Assembly: GCA_030447545.1 (NCBI GenBank)
Contig: JAUJOV010000002.1
Span: 1-64,000 of the forward strand
Length of the DNA: 64,000 nt
Source of the DNA: Sphingomicrobium sp.
GTDB lineage: Bacteria > Pseudomonadota > Alphaproteobacteria > Sphingomonadales > Sphingomonadaceae
Direction of reading: 5' to 3'
The position numbers and the translations under genes are program-made. Shown one piece after another: positions 16,433 through 25,342 of this stretch (the first letter of the stretch is position 1; each line of letters starts with the position of its first letter). The notes under the pieces were generated by a model. The model saw only the letters and a program-made list of their open reading frames with translations. It had not been told where the DNA came from and made no database searches.

Positions 16433-18115
16433 ATGAAAGAAGGCACCGCCCAGAAGATCAGCAACGCGCTTCTTTCGGGCGCGGCCGGCTTTGCCTCGTT
16501 CGTCTTCTCGCTCAGCGCCTTCCTCTACATCAGCGAGCTCGACGAGCAGATCGTCGCCTCGCTCGTCGCAGGCACCTTCTGCCTGCTGATCAGCTACATC
16601 GCGTCGGAGCGGCCGAACAGCGAGAGCGCCCGAGCGCTCGAGGCGCTCGGCGAGCGGCTGCTTGCGGTCGAGGACGGCGACTTCCTCTCGCCCACGCCGC
16701 GGATCGTGCACAGGACGCTGCCCAAGCTGGCCACTGCCGTGGACGCATTGTTCATCGAGGTGCGCTCATCGATCGACAACGCCCATGCGCTGGGCATGTA
16801 CGATCCGGTGACCTCGCTTCCCAACCGGCTGCATTTCCGCTCGCAGGCCGACAAGCTGCTTGGCGAAAAGCGCAGGGACAGGCGGTCGGCGATGCTGTTC
16901 GTCGACCTCGACCGGTTCAAGATGGTCAATGACAGCCTCGGCCATGCGCGCGGCGACCAGCTGCTGGTCATGGTCGCCAACCGGCTGCGCGTCGTCGTCA
17001 CCGCGCAACTCACCGAATCCCCGGCGCGAAGGCCGCTTCTTGCTCGCCTCGCGGGTGACGAGTTCACCTTGTTCTTCCCGGAAATCGAGTGCGCGGCCGA
17101 GGTCGAGCGGGTCGCCCGGCGGATTGCCGTCGCAATCGCCGAGCCGTTCGAGCTCCACGGCCACAGCGTCGACGTCGGCGCGTCGATCGGAGTCGCTGTC
17201 GGCCCCGACCATGGCAGCACGATCGAAGCGCTGATGCGCGCTGCCGACATCGCCATGTACCGCGCCAAGTCGCTCGGCGGCGGCCAGCATTGCCTGTTCG
17301 ATGACCAGCTCGCGTTCGAGCACCAGCAGGAGGTCGAGACTCAGAAGGCGCTCACCGAGGCGGTCCAGCGGGGCGAGTTCAAGCTGGCCTACCAGCCGCA
17401 GCTCAGCCTGGTGACCGGCGAGCTCGTCGGAACCGAGGCGCTGCTGCGCTGGCACCACCCGCGCGACGGGCTTCGGCTGCCGGACAGCTTCGTCCCTGTG
17501 GCCGAGAGCACGGGGATCATCGCCGAGATTGGCGAGTGGGCGATCGCCGAGGTCGCCTCGACGCTTGGCCAGTGGAGGCGCCGGGGGCTCGCTCGGCGGA
17601 TTGCGTTCAACGTCAGCCCGCGCCAGCTCGATCGCGCCGACTTCTTCCTTCGCCTGCGCCAGGCCTTCGCCGAGCACGAGGTACCCTTGTCGTTGATCGA
17701 GCTCGAGTTCACCGAGACGGCGGCGATGCGGGCAAGCGAAGCGGTCGTGGCGGAAATCGCCGCGCTTCGCGCCGACGGTGCACGGATCGCGATCGACGAT
17801 TTCGGCACCGGCTATTCGAACATCGCGCGGCTGCGCTCAATGCCGCTCGACCGGGTCAAGCTCGACCCGACGCTGATTGCCGACATCGACCAATGCCACA
17901 AGGCGCGAGTCGTCGTCCAGGCGCTGATCCAGCTGATCCAGGGGGTCGGCTGCGAGATCGTCGCCGAAGCCGTCGAGACTTGCCCGCAGGCCGACATTTT
18001 GCGCGCGATGGGCTGTCACACGATCCAGGGCTTCGTCTTCGCCAAGCCGATGTTCGAGGACGAATATCTCGCCTGGACCCGCGACTCGCACGGTGCGGCA
18101 GCCTCGGTCGCTTAG
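16433..18115 (+). CDS. GGDEF-EAL cyclic-di-GMP signalling protein
   Basis: 560 aa. Two N-terminal membrane helices (residues about 12-32 and 39-58) are followed by a short helical linker, a GGDEF domain (about 125-285) and an EAL domain (about 300-550). The diguanylate cyclase signature reads AGDEF instead of GGDEF, a substitution often still active. The phosphodiesterase domain keeps the catalytic set: GTEALLRWHHP, FNVSPRQL, LEFTETAAM, DDFGTGYSN, VKLDPTLI and VAEAVET. It is therefore most likely a c-di-GMP phosphodiesterase, with the GGDEF domain catalytic or GTP-sensing. It stands alone in its transcript. Confidence 0.93.
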   Translation: MKEGTAQKISNALLSGAAGFASFVFSLSAFLYISELDEQIVASLVAGTFCLLISYIASERPNSESARALEALGERLLAVEDGDFLSPTPRIVHRTLPKLATAVDALFIEVRSSIDNAHALGMYDPVTSLPNRLHFRSQADKLLGEKRRDRRSAMLFVDLDRFKMVNDSLGHARGDQLLVMVANRLRVVVTAQLTESPARRPLLARLAGDEFTLFFPEIECAAEVERVARRIAVAIAEPFELHGHSVDVGASIGVAVGPDHGSTIEALMRAADIAMYRAKSLGGGQHCLFDDQLAFEHQQEVETQKALTEAVQRGEFKLAYQPQLSLVTGELVGTEALLRWHHPRDGLRLPDSFVPVAESTGIIAEIGEWAIAEVASTLGQWRRRGLARRIAFNVSPRQLDRADFFLRLRQAFAEHEVPLSLIELEFTETAAMRASEAVVAEIAALRADGARIAIDDFGTGYSNIARLRSMPLDRVKLDPTLIADIDQCHKARVVVQALIQLIQGVGCEIVAEAVETCPQADILRAMGCHTIQGFVFAKPMFEDEYLAWTRDSHGAAASVA

Positions 18116-18173
18116 CGAGTGGCTGAACCTCCACCACGCATCGCTTCAACGCCGGCGCGCCGCCGGCTGCGCG

Positions 18174-18761
18174 CTAGGCCTGGGCTTCGGGCGCGTAGAA
18201 GAGGATCAGCCGGCGCCGGTAGGTCGGGCTGAACTCCGGCTCGTCGTTGCGCTCGAAGCGCGGCGCATCGGCCAGCTCTTCCTTGGTGATGTCGAGCACG
18301 TAGCCGCCCTTTTCCTCGTCATAGTCGAGCAGCGGCCACGGCAGCGGGAAAAGGCTCGAGCCGAAGCTGAATGCGCCGCCGAAGCTCATCACCGCATAGG
18401 CGACCCGGCCGGTGTACTTGTCGACCATGAAATTTTCGATCGTGCCGATGCGGCTGCCGTTGCGGTCCACGACCGCGGTTCCCTCGACCTTGTTCGAAGC
18501 GATCAGGCGCATGTTCTCGTCGGTTTCCAGCCGAAGCTGAAAATCGTCTTCCGAGCTGTCCGGCTTCATCAACTGGCGTGCCGCGACTGCTGCGCCCGCG
18601 ACGGCAGCCGCCGCGCCGACGCCGATACCGATCTTGTTCCAGTTCCAGCCGCCTTGCGTGCCGTGCTTGCGCTTCTGCGCCAGCTTTTTGTCGGAAGAAG
18701 CTCGCTTCGAGCTCTGATCGGGGCGGTCCATGGTGAAATCCCCGGCTGTGTCGCGTGTCAT
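18174..18761 (-). CDS. PRC-barrel domain protein
   Basis: 195 aa. A Lys/Gln/Arg-rich cytosolic N-terminus, one hydrophobic segment (IGIGVGAAAAVAGAAVAARQ), then a PRC-barrel: NMRLIASNKVEGTAVVDRNG, SRIGTIENFMVDKYTGRVAY, AVMSFGGAFSFGSSLFPLPW and PRFERNDEPEFSPTYRRRL. A GGAGAATGAG ribosome site lies just before its start. Immediately upstream is a perfect GGAAC-N17-GTT EcfG-type promoter. Proteins of this type in sphingomonads are commonly stress-induced; the exact role is unknown. Confidence 0.85.
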   Translation of the reverse strand: MTRDTAGDFTMDRPDQSSKRASSDKKLAQKRKHGTQGGWNWNKIGIGVGAAAAVAGAAVAARQLMKPDSSEDDFQLRLETDENMRLIASNKVEGTAVVDRNGSRIGTIENFMVDKYTGRVAYAVMSFGGAFSFGSSLFPLPWPLLDYDEEKGGYVLDITKEELADAPRFERNDEPEFSPTYRRRLILFYAPEAQA

Positions 18762-18799
18762 CTCATTCTCCTTTTTTTCTCAATGCTTACCATTGGGGG

Positions 18800-18824
18800 A
18801 ACCAGCCGCCGGTGGCGCTGTTCC
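18800..18824 (-). promoter_or_regulatory. EcfG-type general-stress promoter upstream of the PRC-barrel gene
   Basis: On the minus strand GGAAC is followed by exactly 17 bp and GTT, a full match to the EcfG sigma-factor consensus of alphaproteobacteria, 39 bp upstream of the PRC-barrel ATG. The site continues GTTCC, so it is a GGAAC/GTTCC inverted repeat that reads the same consensus on both strands. On the plus strand it faces no gene. Confidence 0.65.
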
Positions 18825-18904
18825 CCGACGCGCGCCCGACCGGCCTTCGCTCGGGATCGGCTCCAGTCGGGCATCGGCAACGCTCGTGGCGCGGGTTCGT
18901 CCGC

Positions 18905-19981
18905 TTAGACCCGGTCCTCGTCACGAACGATGCGATCGCGGTCGCGATCATGGTCGCGATTATAATCATCCCGGCGCGCGCCAGCACCTGCAGCGATGAG
19001 GCCGAGGCCGAGAGTTCCGCCGCCGATCGCCGCGCCGATTAGCGCCGCGACAAGCCCGGCGAGGGAAATCAGGAACATCCCCCAGGCGACCTTCGACATT
19101 GCGTCCACAGCGGTATCGGTCACTCCGACCGCGGTTTCGCCGGCCTGGTCGGCAACGTTGCCGCCCGTCTGGCGCACATTCGCCCAGGCCGCATTGGCCT
19201 GCGCCTCCCAGCGCCGTGCGGCCGCCTCGGCTTCCTCGCGCGACATGCCCGCGCGCTCCGCCAGCGCCGTCACCAGCGCCTCGCGCTCCTGCGGCGAAAG
19301 CGCTGCGTTCGGCCCCTGGAACAGCCGGTTGACCAGCCGGTTGATTTCCGCATCGGCGGTCCCCGGGCGCATCATGATGTTCCTCGCCGCGGTGCCGATC
19401 GCGTCCTGCGCCTGCTGCGCGCTCTGCTGGCCGACGCCGGCCTGGTCGAGAATGGCCTGGGCCTCCTGCTGCGCTCGATCGCGCGCGGCATTGACGTCGG
19501 ACGAGCTCGGGCTCGGCGTGACCGCGCCGCCGGCAGAGACTGCCGCGCCGCCGACGGTGGTGACTGCGCCGCTGGCCACTCGGGCGGTGGTGGTGACGAC
19601 ATTGGTCGCCGCGCCAAGCGCAAACCCGACCGCGCTGGTGGCCAGCCACAGCGTCAGGAGCGAGGTGACTGCCCAGACTGCGAAGCCGTGGAGCGCGCCG
19701 GTGATGCTGCGCGGGATTCCCGCCAGCCGGGCAGCAACGAAACCGCCGATCCCGGTGGCAAGGATGCTGGTCACGGCCCACCACAGCAGGGTGGCCTTGG
19801 GCGCGCCGGCAATCGAATCGCCTTCAGCGATGTCGAGTGACCCCAGGCCGATGCCGAGCCCGAGCAGGCCGAACAGCGCGGTGAGCGCGACGGCAATGAT
19901 TGCTCCGGCGATAATGGCGCCCCACGATACGCGCTTCAAAAGCGCCGGGGCGGGAACGACTAATTCTGTGGCGACGACCAC
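18905..19981 (-). CDS. Polytopic membrane protein of unknown function
   Basis: 358 aa from the GTG at 19981, which follows AGGAGG at 6 bp spacing. Four hydrophobic stretches are visible: residues about 17-45, 68-90, 95-120 and 305-335. The middle (about 155-290) is a soluble Ala/Glu/Gln-rich helical region including ARDRAQQEAQAILDQAGVG and AGMSREEAEAAARRWEAQAN. The C-terminus is a charged Asp-Arg repeat (DRDRDRIVRDEDRV). No enzymatic motif is recognised. It resembles hypothetical membrane proteins I associate with sphingomonad stress loci, but I cannot assign a family. Confidence 0.8.
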   Translation of the reverse strand: MVVATELVVPAPALLKRVSWGAIIAGAIIAVALTALFGLLGLGIGLGSLDIAEGDSIAGAPKATLLWWAVTSILATGIGGFVAARLAGIPRSITGALHGFAVWAVTSLLTLWLATSAVGFALGAATNVVTTTARVASGAVTTVGGAAVSAGGAVTPSPSSSDVNAARDRAQQEAQAILDQAGVGQQSAQQAQDAIGTAARNIMMRPGTADAEINRLVNRLFQGPNAALSPQEREALVTALAERAGMSREEAEAAARRWEAQANAAWANVRQTGGNVADQAGETAVGVTDTAVDAMSKVAWGMFLISLAGLVAALIGAAIGGGTLGLGLIAAGAGARRDDYNRDHDRDRDRIVRDEDRV

Positions 19982-20177
19982 TGGAGACCTCCTCTGTTAA
20001 TGGGCCCCCGTATCCAGCTAATGAATGCGCGGCCGGGTTGGTTCCGGATGCGAGCGTGGGCACGCGCACCAGAAGCAGCCCTGCAGCGCCGACCTGAGGA
20101 TTGCGTGCTCCGTGCCTGCAGCCACCCTTTTTGGGCCCGGAATGTCACCGGCCAAGGTGCAGCGCCGGGCAGCGGCG

Positions 20178-20212
20178 CGCGTCCGCTTTCCACCCAAAGC
20201 CGGCATTTGCCG
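20178..20212. repeat. Short dispersed palindrome (family A), copy 1
   Basis: Core GTCCGCTTTCCACCC followed by AAAGCCGGCAT, an imperfect palindrome with arms GTCCGCTTT and AAAGCCGGC around CCACCC. It abuts the dapE stop codon at 20213. Three related copies are at 34335-34365, 59641-59666 and 61428-61456, always between genes. Confidence 0.6.
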
Positions 20213-21337
20213 TCACCCAAACAGCTTCCGAAGCACCCGCTCGTAGATTCGCGACAGCGCGCGGATGTCCTCGACCGCAGCGCTTTCTCCCCCCTTGTGC
20301 ATGGTCGCGGTGGGCAGGCCGAAGTCGACCACCGGGCACAGCTTGATCAGGAAGCGGCCGTCGGACGTGCCGCCGCTGGTCGACAGCTCGGGCGCGAGAC
20401 CGGTCTCCTCCTGGATCGCGGCGACTACCACGTCGTAGAGCGGTCCCGGGGGCGTCAGGAAGGCTTCGCCCGAAATCCGCGCTCGCACCGTCGCGCCGGG
20501 TGCTTCGCGGCCCGCGACTTCCTCGACCATGCGGACCAGCTCTTCGCCCCGCTGCAGATCGTTGAAGCGGATGTTGAGCTGGGCGGTCGCGGAGGCGGGG
20601 ATGACGTTGCTCGCCGCGGTCGGGGTCGAGACGGCCGTGAACTCGAGGTTCGAGGGCGGGAAGGCCTCGGTGCCGTCGTCGAGGTGGACAGAATCGAGCG
20701 CGGCAATGATTCGAGCGAGCTTCGGCACCGGATTGTCGGCGCGGTGAGGGTAGGCGACATGGCCCTGGATCCCGTGCACGTCGATCCACATGTTGACCGA
20801 GCCGCGGCGGCCGATCTTCACCGTGTCGCCGAGCCGGTCGACCGAGGTCGGCTCGCCGATCAGGATCATGTCGGGGCGGATCTGCCGCTCGGCCAGCCAG
20901 TCGATGATCCGCGGCGTGCCCCAGGTGGCATAGCCTTCCTCGTCGCCGGTGATCAGCAGCGAGACGGTGCCGCCGGCGCCGTCCACGCGCGACAGTGCCG
21001 AGACGAAGGCGGCGATGGCGCTCTTCATGTCGTTGGCGCCGCGGCCGATCAGCCGGCCGTCCTCGATCCGCCCGCCGAACGGGTCGCTGCTCCAGCCTTC
21101 GCCCGGCGGAACCACGTCGAGGTGGCCGGCAAAGCCGAAATGCGGCGATCCGGTCCCGCGGATCGCGACCATGTTTTCGGTCGGGCCGTCGGGCGGCTCC
21201 CCCATCACCCAGCGGTGGACGGTGAAGCCGAGCGGTTCGAGCTCGCGGCGCAGGACGTCGAACACCTCGCCGCTTGCAGGCGTGATGCTGGGGACGTTGA
21301 TCAGGGCTTGCGCAAGAGCGATGGGGTCGATCGACAT
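20213..21337 (-). CDS. dapE: Succinyl-diaminopimelate desuccinylase
   Basis: M20-family dizinc hydrolase giving LL-diaminopimelate. 374 aa, normal length. First metal ligand block FGFAGHLDVVPPGEGW with the His-x-Asp, then GRGANDMKSAIAAFV with the bridging Asp, ITGDEEGYATWGT with the catalytic and metal Glu, GEPTSVDRLGDTVKIGRRGS, and STSGGTSDGRFLIKLCP with the C-terminal block, ending with MHKGGE. Its product is the substrate of DapF. It ends directly at a dispersed palindrome. Confidence 0.96.
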   Translation of the reverse strand: MSIDPIALAQALINVPSITPASGEVFDVLRRELEPLGFTVHRWVMGEPPDGPTENMVAIRGTGSPHFGFAGHLDVVPPGEGWSSDPFGGRIEDGRLIGRGANDMKSAIAAFVSALSRVDGAGGTVSLLITGDEEGYATWGTPRIIDWLAERQIRPDMILIGEPTSVDRLGDTVKIGRRGSVNMWIDVHGIQGHVAYPHRADNPVPKLARIIAALDSVHLDDGTEAFPPSNLEFTAVSTPTAASNVIPASATAQLNIRFNDLQRGEELVRMVEEVAGREAPGATVRARISGEAFLTPPGPLYDVVVAAIQEETGLAPELSTSGGTSDGRFLIKLCPVVDFGLPTATMHKGGESAAVEDIRALSRIYERVLRKLFG

Positions 21338-21364
21338 TCGACGCGCCTAGCAAAGGAACCTGGC

Positions 21365-21865
21365 ATGCCCAAGGTGGACATCGAAAGCGTCAAGCAGACC
21401 AACCGGACTGGCTATCCGCCGCCGTTCGACAGCGACGTCGCGGGCCGATGGTACCGGCGGCTCGGCAAGGCGAGCGGGCTCACCGAGATCGGCGTCAGCC
21501 ACGCCGTGCTCGAGCCAGGCGCGATGTCGGCCCAGCGCCACTGGCATGAGGGCATCGACGAGTTCGTCGTGATCCTCGAGGGCGAAGCGGTGCTGGTCGA
21601 GGATGACTGGGAGACGGTGATGCGAGCCGGCGATTGCGCGGCCTTTCCGAAGGATGTGCCGAACGGCCACCATCTGGTGAACCGGAGCGACCGCCGCTGC
21701 GTGCTGCTCGCGATCGATAGCCGGCGCGGCGAAGGCGACTGCCACTATCCCGACGTCGATCTCCACTATGAAGCGGCCGCCAACCGAATGACGCACAAGG
21801 ACGGAACGCCCTATCCTCCCCAGGAGCGCAGGTCCGGGGGAGGGGGACCGCTCACCGAAGAGTGA
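21365..21865 (+). CDS. Cupin-domain protein
   Basis: 166 aa single-domain cupin from the ATG at 21365, which has AAGGA upstream. Motif 1: SAQRHWHEGIDEFVVILEGE, with two His and one Glu as metal ligands. Motif 2: AGDCAAFPKDVPNGHHLVN, with the last metal His. It is divergent from dapE. The last 16 or so residues (PPQERRSGGGGPLTEE) are encoded by a dispersed palindromic repeat. Substrate unknown. Confidence 0.87.
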   Translation: MPKVDIESVKQTNRTGYPPPFDSDVAGRWYRRLGKASGLTEIGVSHAVLEPGAMSAQRHWHEGIDEFVVILEGEAVLVEDDWETVMRAGDCAAFPKDVPNGHHLVNRSDRRCVLLAIDSRRGEGDCHYPDVDLHYEAAANRMTHKDGTPYPPQERRSGGGGPLTEE

Positions 21866-21893
21866 GTGGTGGAGGGGGTTGCCCCCTCCGTCG
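21812..21893. repeat. Dispersed palindromic repeat (family B) covering the cupin 3' end
   Basis: Contains TCCTCCCC, then GGGGGAGGGGGACCGCTC and GTGGTGGAGGGGG, followed by TTGCCCCCTCC. A close relative lies at 34822-34876 just after the RNase P RNA gene. The copy here overlaps the last codons and stop of the cupin gene. Confidence 0.6.
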
Positions 21894-21934
21894 CCCCTTC
21901 GGGTCGCCGCCTTCCCCGCTGAAGCGACGGAGGA

Positions 21935-22603
21935 TCAGGCGGCCTTGTCGGCTTCGTACTGCTCGATCACCCAGGGCTCGTCCTGCGCCTGGTCGATCCA
22001 TTCCATCACGTGCGGGTGCGACAGGACCGCCTTCATGTAGGCGGCGGCGAACGGCGGCACGGGCACCGAATAGGTGATGAAGCGGGTGACGACGGGCGCA
22101 TACATCATGTCGGTCGCGCACCACTCGCCGAACAGGAAGTCGCCGGTGCCTCCGAACCGGGCCCGTGCCTGTGCCCACAGCTGCATGATCCGGTCGATCT
22201 CGTCCGCGACTTCCTCGCTCAGCTCCTTGGGCGGGTAGCTCCGGCGCACGTTCATCGGCAGGTCGCGGCGCAGGTTGGCGAAGCCCGAGTGCATTTCGGC
22301 GGCCATCGACCGGGCCATTCCCCGCGCCGAAGAATCCTCGGGCCAGTATTTCTCGCGTCCCACACGGTCGGCCAGGAATTCGACGATCGCGAGGCTGTCC
22401 CACACGACGCACTCGCCGTCCCACAGGATCGGCACCTTGCCGAGGGAGGGCGCGAATTCGTTGCCCTGGCGGCGCTTGTCCCACTCGGCGTCGTACAAGG
22501 GCGCGACGAATTCCTCGAACTCCTCGCCCGATTGCCTGACTGCGAGCCAGCCGCGCATCGACCAGCTGGAATAGGCGCGGTTGCCGATGATGAGCTTGAG
22601 CAT
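21935..22603 (-). CDS. Glutathione S-transferase family protein
   Basis: 222 aa. The N-terminal thioredoxin-like half reads MLKLIIGNRAYSSWSMRGWL and GKVPILWDGECVVWDSLAIV (cis-Pro of VPIL and the E/D-S glutathione-contact block, here WDSLAI). The C-terminal half is all-helical. The SSWSMRG start is typical of a GST subfamily with Ser as the potential active residue. Cotranscribed with engB (gap 11 bp). Substrate unknown. Confidence 0.87.
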   Translation of the reverse strand: MLKLIIGNRAYSSWSMRGWLAVRQSGEEFEEFVAPLYDAEWDKRRQGNEFAPSLGKVPILWDGECVVWDSLAIVEFLADRVGREKYWPEDSSARGMARSMAAEMHSGFANLRRDLPMNVRRSYPPKELSEEVADEIDRIMQLWAQARARFGGTGDFLFGEWCATDMMYAPVVTRFITYSVPVPPFAAAYMKAVLSHPHVMEWIDQAQDEPWVIEQYEADKAA

Positions 22604-22614
22604 TGCTCTCCTTT

Positions 22615-23253
22615 TTAGGAAGTCGCGGCTTGAAGGATTGCCGTTCGTAACTCGGCGATCCCCTCGCCGGTTTCGCTCGACGTGGAAATCAGCCGCGGAT
22701 GGGCCGCGACATGCCTTGCAGCTTGCGCCGCCGTGCGCTCGGCCACCTCGGCGAGCGCGGCCGGCTTCACCTTGTCCCCCTTGGTCATGACGAGCTGGTA
22801 GCTGACGGCCGCCGCGTCGAGCATTTCCATGATCTCCAGGTCCGGCGGCTTGATCCCGTGGCGCGAGTCGACCAGCACGATCGCCCGCCGAAGCACCGAG
22901 CGCCCGCGCAGATAATCGTTCACCAGGAACCGCCAGCGCCTGCTGAGGTCCTTGGGCGCTTCGGCAAAGCCGTAGCCGGGCATGTCGACGAGGCGGATCT
23001 GCGGCGGCTGGCCGACGTCGAAGAAATTGAGCTCCTGCGTGCGACCCGGGGTGTTGGAGGTCCGCGCCAGGCCCTTGCGGTTGGTGAGTGCGTTGAGCAG
23101 CGAGCTCTTGCCGACGTTCGAGCGGCCCGCGAACGCGATCTCGGGATAGTCGGGATCGGGCAGGAACTTGAGGGCGGGGGCCGACTTCAGGAATTCGACG
23201 GGCCCGGCGAACAGCTTGCGCGCGCGCTCCGCGAGGTCCGAATCTTCATCCAT
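22615..23253 (-). CDS. engB: Ribosome-biogenesis GTPase EngB (YihA/YsxC)
   Basis: GTP-binding protein needed for 50S subunit assembly. 212 aa from the ATG at 23253; an in-frame 12-residue extension was not used. G1 GRSNVGKSSLLNAL, G2 region TSNTPGRTQELNFF, G3 DMPGYGFAEA, G4 TKGDK (usual TKxD) and G5 STSSETGEGI. RWRFLVNDYLRGR is the family switch-region block. First gene of an engB-GST pair. Confidence 0.95.
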   Translation of the reverse strand: MDEDSDLAERARKLFAGPVEFLKSAPALKFLPDPDYPEIAFAGRSNVGKSSLLNALTNRKGLARTSNTPGRTQELNFFDVGQPPQIRLVDMPGYGFAEAPKDLSRRWRFLVNDYLRGRSVLRRAIVLVDSRHGIKPPDLEIMEMLDAAAVSYQLVMTKGDKVKPAALAEVAERTAAQAARHVAAHPRLISTSSETGEGIAELRTAILQAATS

Positions 23254-23338
23254 ATCGCGGGCGCGTCTAGCCGCTTTTGCGGCGGACACGCACCTGTTTC
23301 GGTTGGAACGCTGCGCTCGGCACTCCGTTTGAGGGCCG

Positions 23339-24384
23339 ATGACGGACGCGCACGGACATCAGGCGAGCTCTCCGTGGCAGATGCCGCGGCCCGCGTGGAA
23401 GGACATCGCGAGCCGAACCTGGCAGCGCACGTGGGACGACAATGTCGGCCTCGTCGCCGCCGGCGTCGCCTTCTACGCCTTCATCGCTTTGCTCTCGGTG
23501 CTGGGTGTGATCGTCCTCATCTACGGTTTCGCCGCGGAGCCGCAGACGGTGGTCAGGAACGCCCGTGCACTGACCGCGGTCCTGCCCGACGACGTCGCGG
23601 TGCTCGTCGGGCAGCAGCTTATGGGCGCCGTGCAGACGTCCCAACAGACCAAGGGCCTGGGCATCCTCGGCGCCGTCATCGCGGCGCTCTACGGCGGCAC
23701 CAACGGCGCGGCGGCGATCCTGACCGCGCTCAACATCGCCTATGAGGAGAAGGAAAAGAGAAGCCTGCTGCGCTTCTACCTGATCTGTGCCGGCATGGCG
23801 CTGCTCGCGATCGCACTGGCGCTGCTGGCGATGGCCCTGACGGCGGCGATCGCCTACCTCCAGACCCGGCTGCCGAGCGCGTCGCCCGCTGCCGAAGTGG
23901 CCGGCAGGGCGGTCGGCTACGTGGTGCTCGGGCTGATTGTCGCGGTAATGGCAGCGACGCTCCGGCCACGCTCTATCGCTTCGGGCCGTCGCGCGAGGAT
24001 GCGCGCTGGAAGTGGATCACTCCCGGCTCGCTGTTCGCCGCCGTGACCTGGCTGCTGTTGAGCTCGGCCTTCGGTTTCTATTTGTCCGAACTGAGCGATT
24101 ATAACGCCACCTACGGCTCGCTTGGCGCAGCGGTCGCCCTTCTGACCTGGCTCTATGTGTCGGCCTACGCCTTCATGTTCGGAGCCGAGCTCAACAGCGA
24201 GATCGAGCACCAGACCGCGCAGGACAGCACGACCGGCGAGCCGGAGCCGATGGGGCAACGCGGCGCCTGGGCGGCCGACAATGTGGCAACCGACGACAAG
24301 GTGGAGGATCGGCCCGAGGAGCAGCGCGAAGGCGAGAAGCTGACCGCGGGCGCTCCGCAGGTCGCCGACGAAGAGAAAGGCTAG
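23339..24384 (+). pseudogene. YihY/UPF0761 (BrkB-type) inner-membrane protein, one frameshift
   Basis: Polytopic membrane protein family once annotated as RNase BN. It begins at the ATG 23339; the family opening is RTWDDNVGLVAAGVAFYAFI, then LGILGAVIAALYGGTNGAAA and AILTALNIAYEEKEKRSLLR. After VAVMAATLA, near 23955, the frame slips. It resumes as LYRFGPSREDARWKWITPGS and then AAVTWLLLSSAFGFYLSELS, NATYGSLGAAVALLTWLYVS and FGAELNSEIEHQT. All conserved blocks survive, so one indel restores a protein of about 348 aa. Its TAG stop shares the CTAG at 24381-24384 with the convergent rpoH stop. Confidence 0.88.
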
Positions 24385-25286
24385 GCCGCCGGAAGCAACC
24401 TTTTCTCGCCGGCCAGCCTGATCAACACGGCCTGGAGCTTCTCAAACGCGCGGACCTCGATCTGGCGGATGCGCTCGCGGCTGACGCCGTAGACCTGGCT
24501 CAGCTCCTCGAGCGTCTTGGGCTCGTCGGCCAGGCGCCGCTCGGTCAGGATGTGCTTCTCGCGCTCGTTCAGCGTCTCGAGCGCGGTCATCAGAAGCTCA
24601 TGCCGCACGCGGCTCTCCTGGTCCTCCGCGAGCCGCTCGTCCTGGAGCGGGCCGCTGTCGACCAGAAAGTCCTGCCACTGGTTCTCGCCGCCTTCGTCGC
24701 CTTTGAGCGAGACGTTGAGCGAGGTGTCGCCGCCCATCGCCATGCGGCGGTTCATCGACACGACTTCTTCCTCGGTCACGCCGAGGTCGGTCGCGATCTT
24801 GGCGACGTCCTGGGGCTTCAAATCGCCTTCCTCGAACGCCTCGATCTGGTTCTTCATCCGGCGCAGGTTGAAGAACAGCTTCTTCTGAGCGGCGGTGGTG
24901 CCCATCTTCACCAGGCTCCACGAGCGCAGGATGAACTCCTGGATCGAGGCGCGAATCCACCACATTGCGTAGGTCGCCAGGCGGAAGCCGCGGTCGGGCT
25001 CGAACTTCTTCACGCCCTGCATCAGCCCGATATTGCCCTCGGAGATCAGCTCGCTGACCGGCAGGCCGTAGCCGCGGTAGCCCATGGCGATCTTCGCGAC
25101 GAGCCGAAGGTGCGAATTGACCAGCCTGGCTGCAGCCTCGGTGTCGCCATGCTCGCGCCAGGCCTTGGCAAGCATATATTCTTCCTCGGGGCTGAGGATC
25201 GGGAATTTCTTGATCTCCGCCAGATAGCGGTTGAGCCCGGCCTCTCCGCCGCCGGCGGGGATCGAGACGATATTATTCTGTGCCAT
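24381..25286 (-). CDS. rpoH: RNA polymerase heat-shock sigma factor RpoH (sigma-32)
   Basis: 301 aa from the ATG at 25286. Region 1.2: YLAEIKKFPILSPEEEYMLA. Region 2: SHLRLVAKIAMGYRGYGLPV, DLISEGNIGLM-like ELISEGNIGLMQGVKKFEPD and FRLATYAMWWIRASIQEFIL. The RpoH box QKKLFFNLRR follows. Region 4 has the helix-turn-helix TLEELSQVYGVSRERIRQIE. Directs heat-shock and, in sphingomonads, part of the envelope-stress response. Lies downstream of rluD (57 bp) on the same strand. Its stop overlaps that of yihY. Confidence 0.97.
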   Translation of the reverse strand: MAQNNIVSIPAGGGEAGLNRYLAEIKKFPILSPEEEYMLAKAWREHGDTEAAARLVNSHLRLVAKIAMGYRGYGLPVSELISEGNIGLMQGVKKFEPDRGFRLATYAMWWIRASIQEFILRSWSLVKMGTTAAQKKLFFNLRRMKNQIEAFEEGDLKPQDVAKIATDLGVTEEEVVSMNRRMAMGGDTSLNVSLKGDEGGENQWQDFLVDSGPLQDERLAEDQESRVRHELLMTALETLNEREKHILTERRLADEPKTLEELSQVYGVSRERIRQIEVRAFEKLQAVLIRLAGEKRLLPAA

Positions 25287-25342
25287 CGAAGTCCGTCGTC
25301 TCCCTGGGCCGGTCGCTCTTGGGCGTCCTAGCGTTCCAAATC

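Noticed and set aside
20000-21360. Long plus-strand frame preceding the cupin
   Set aside because: It is antisense to dapE; only the part from the ATG at 21365 has cupin motifs.
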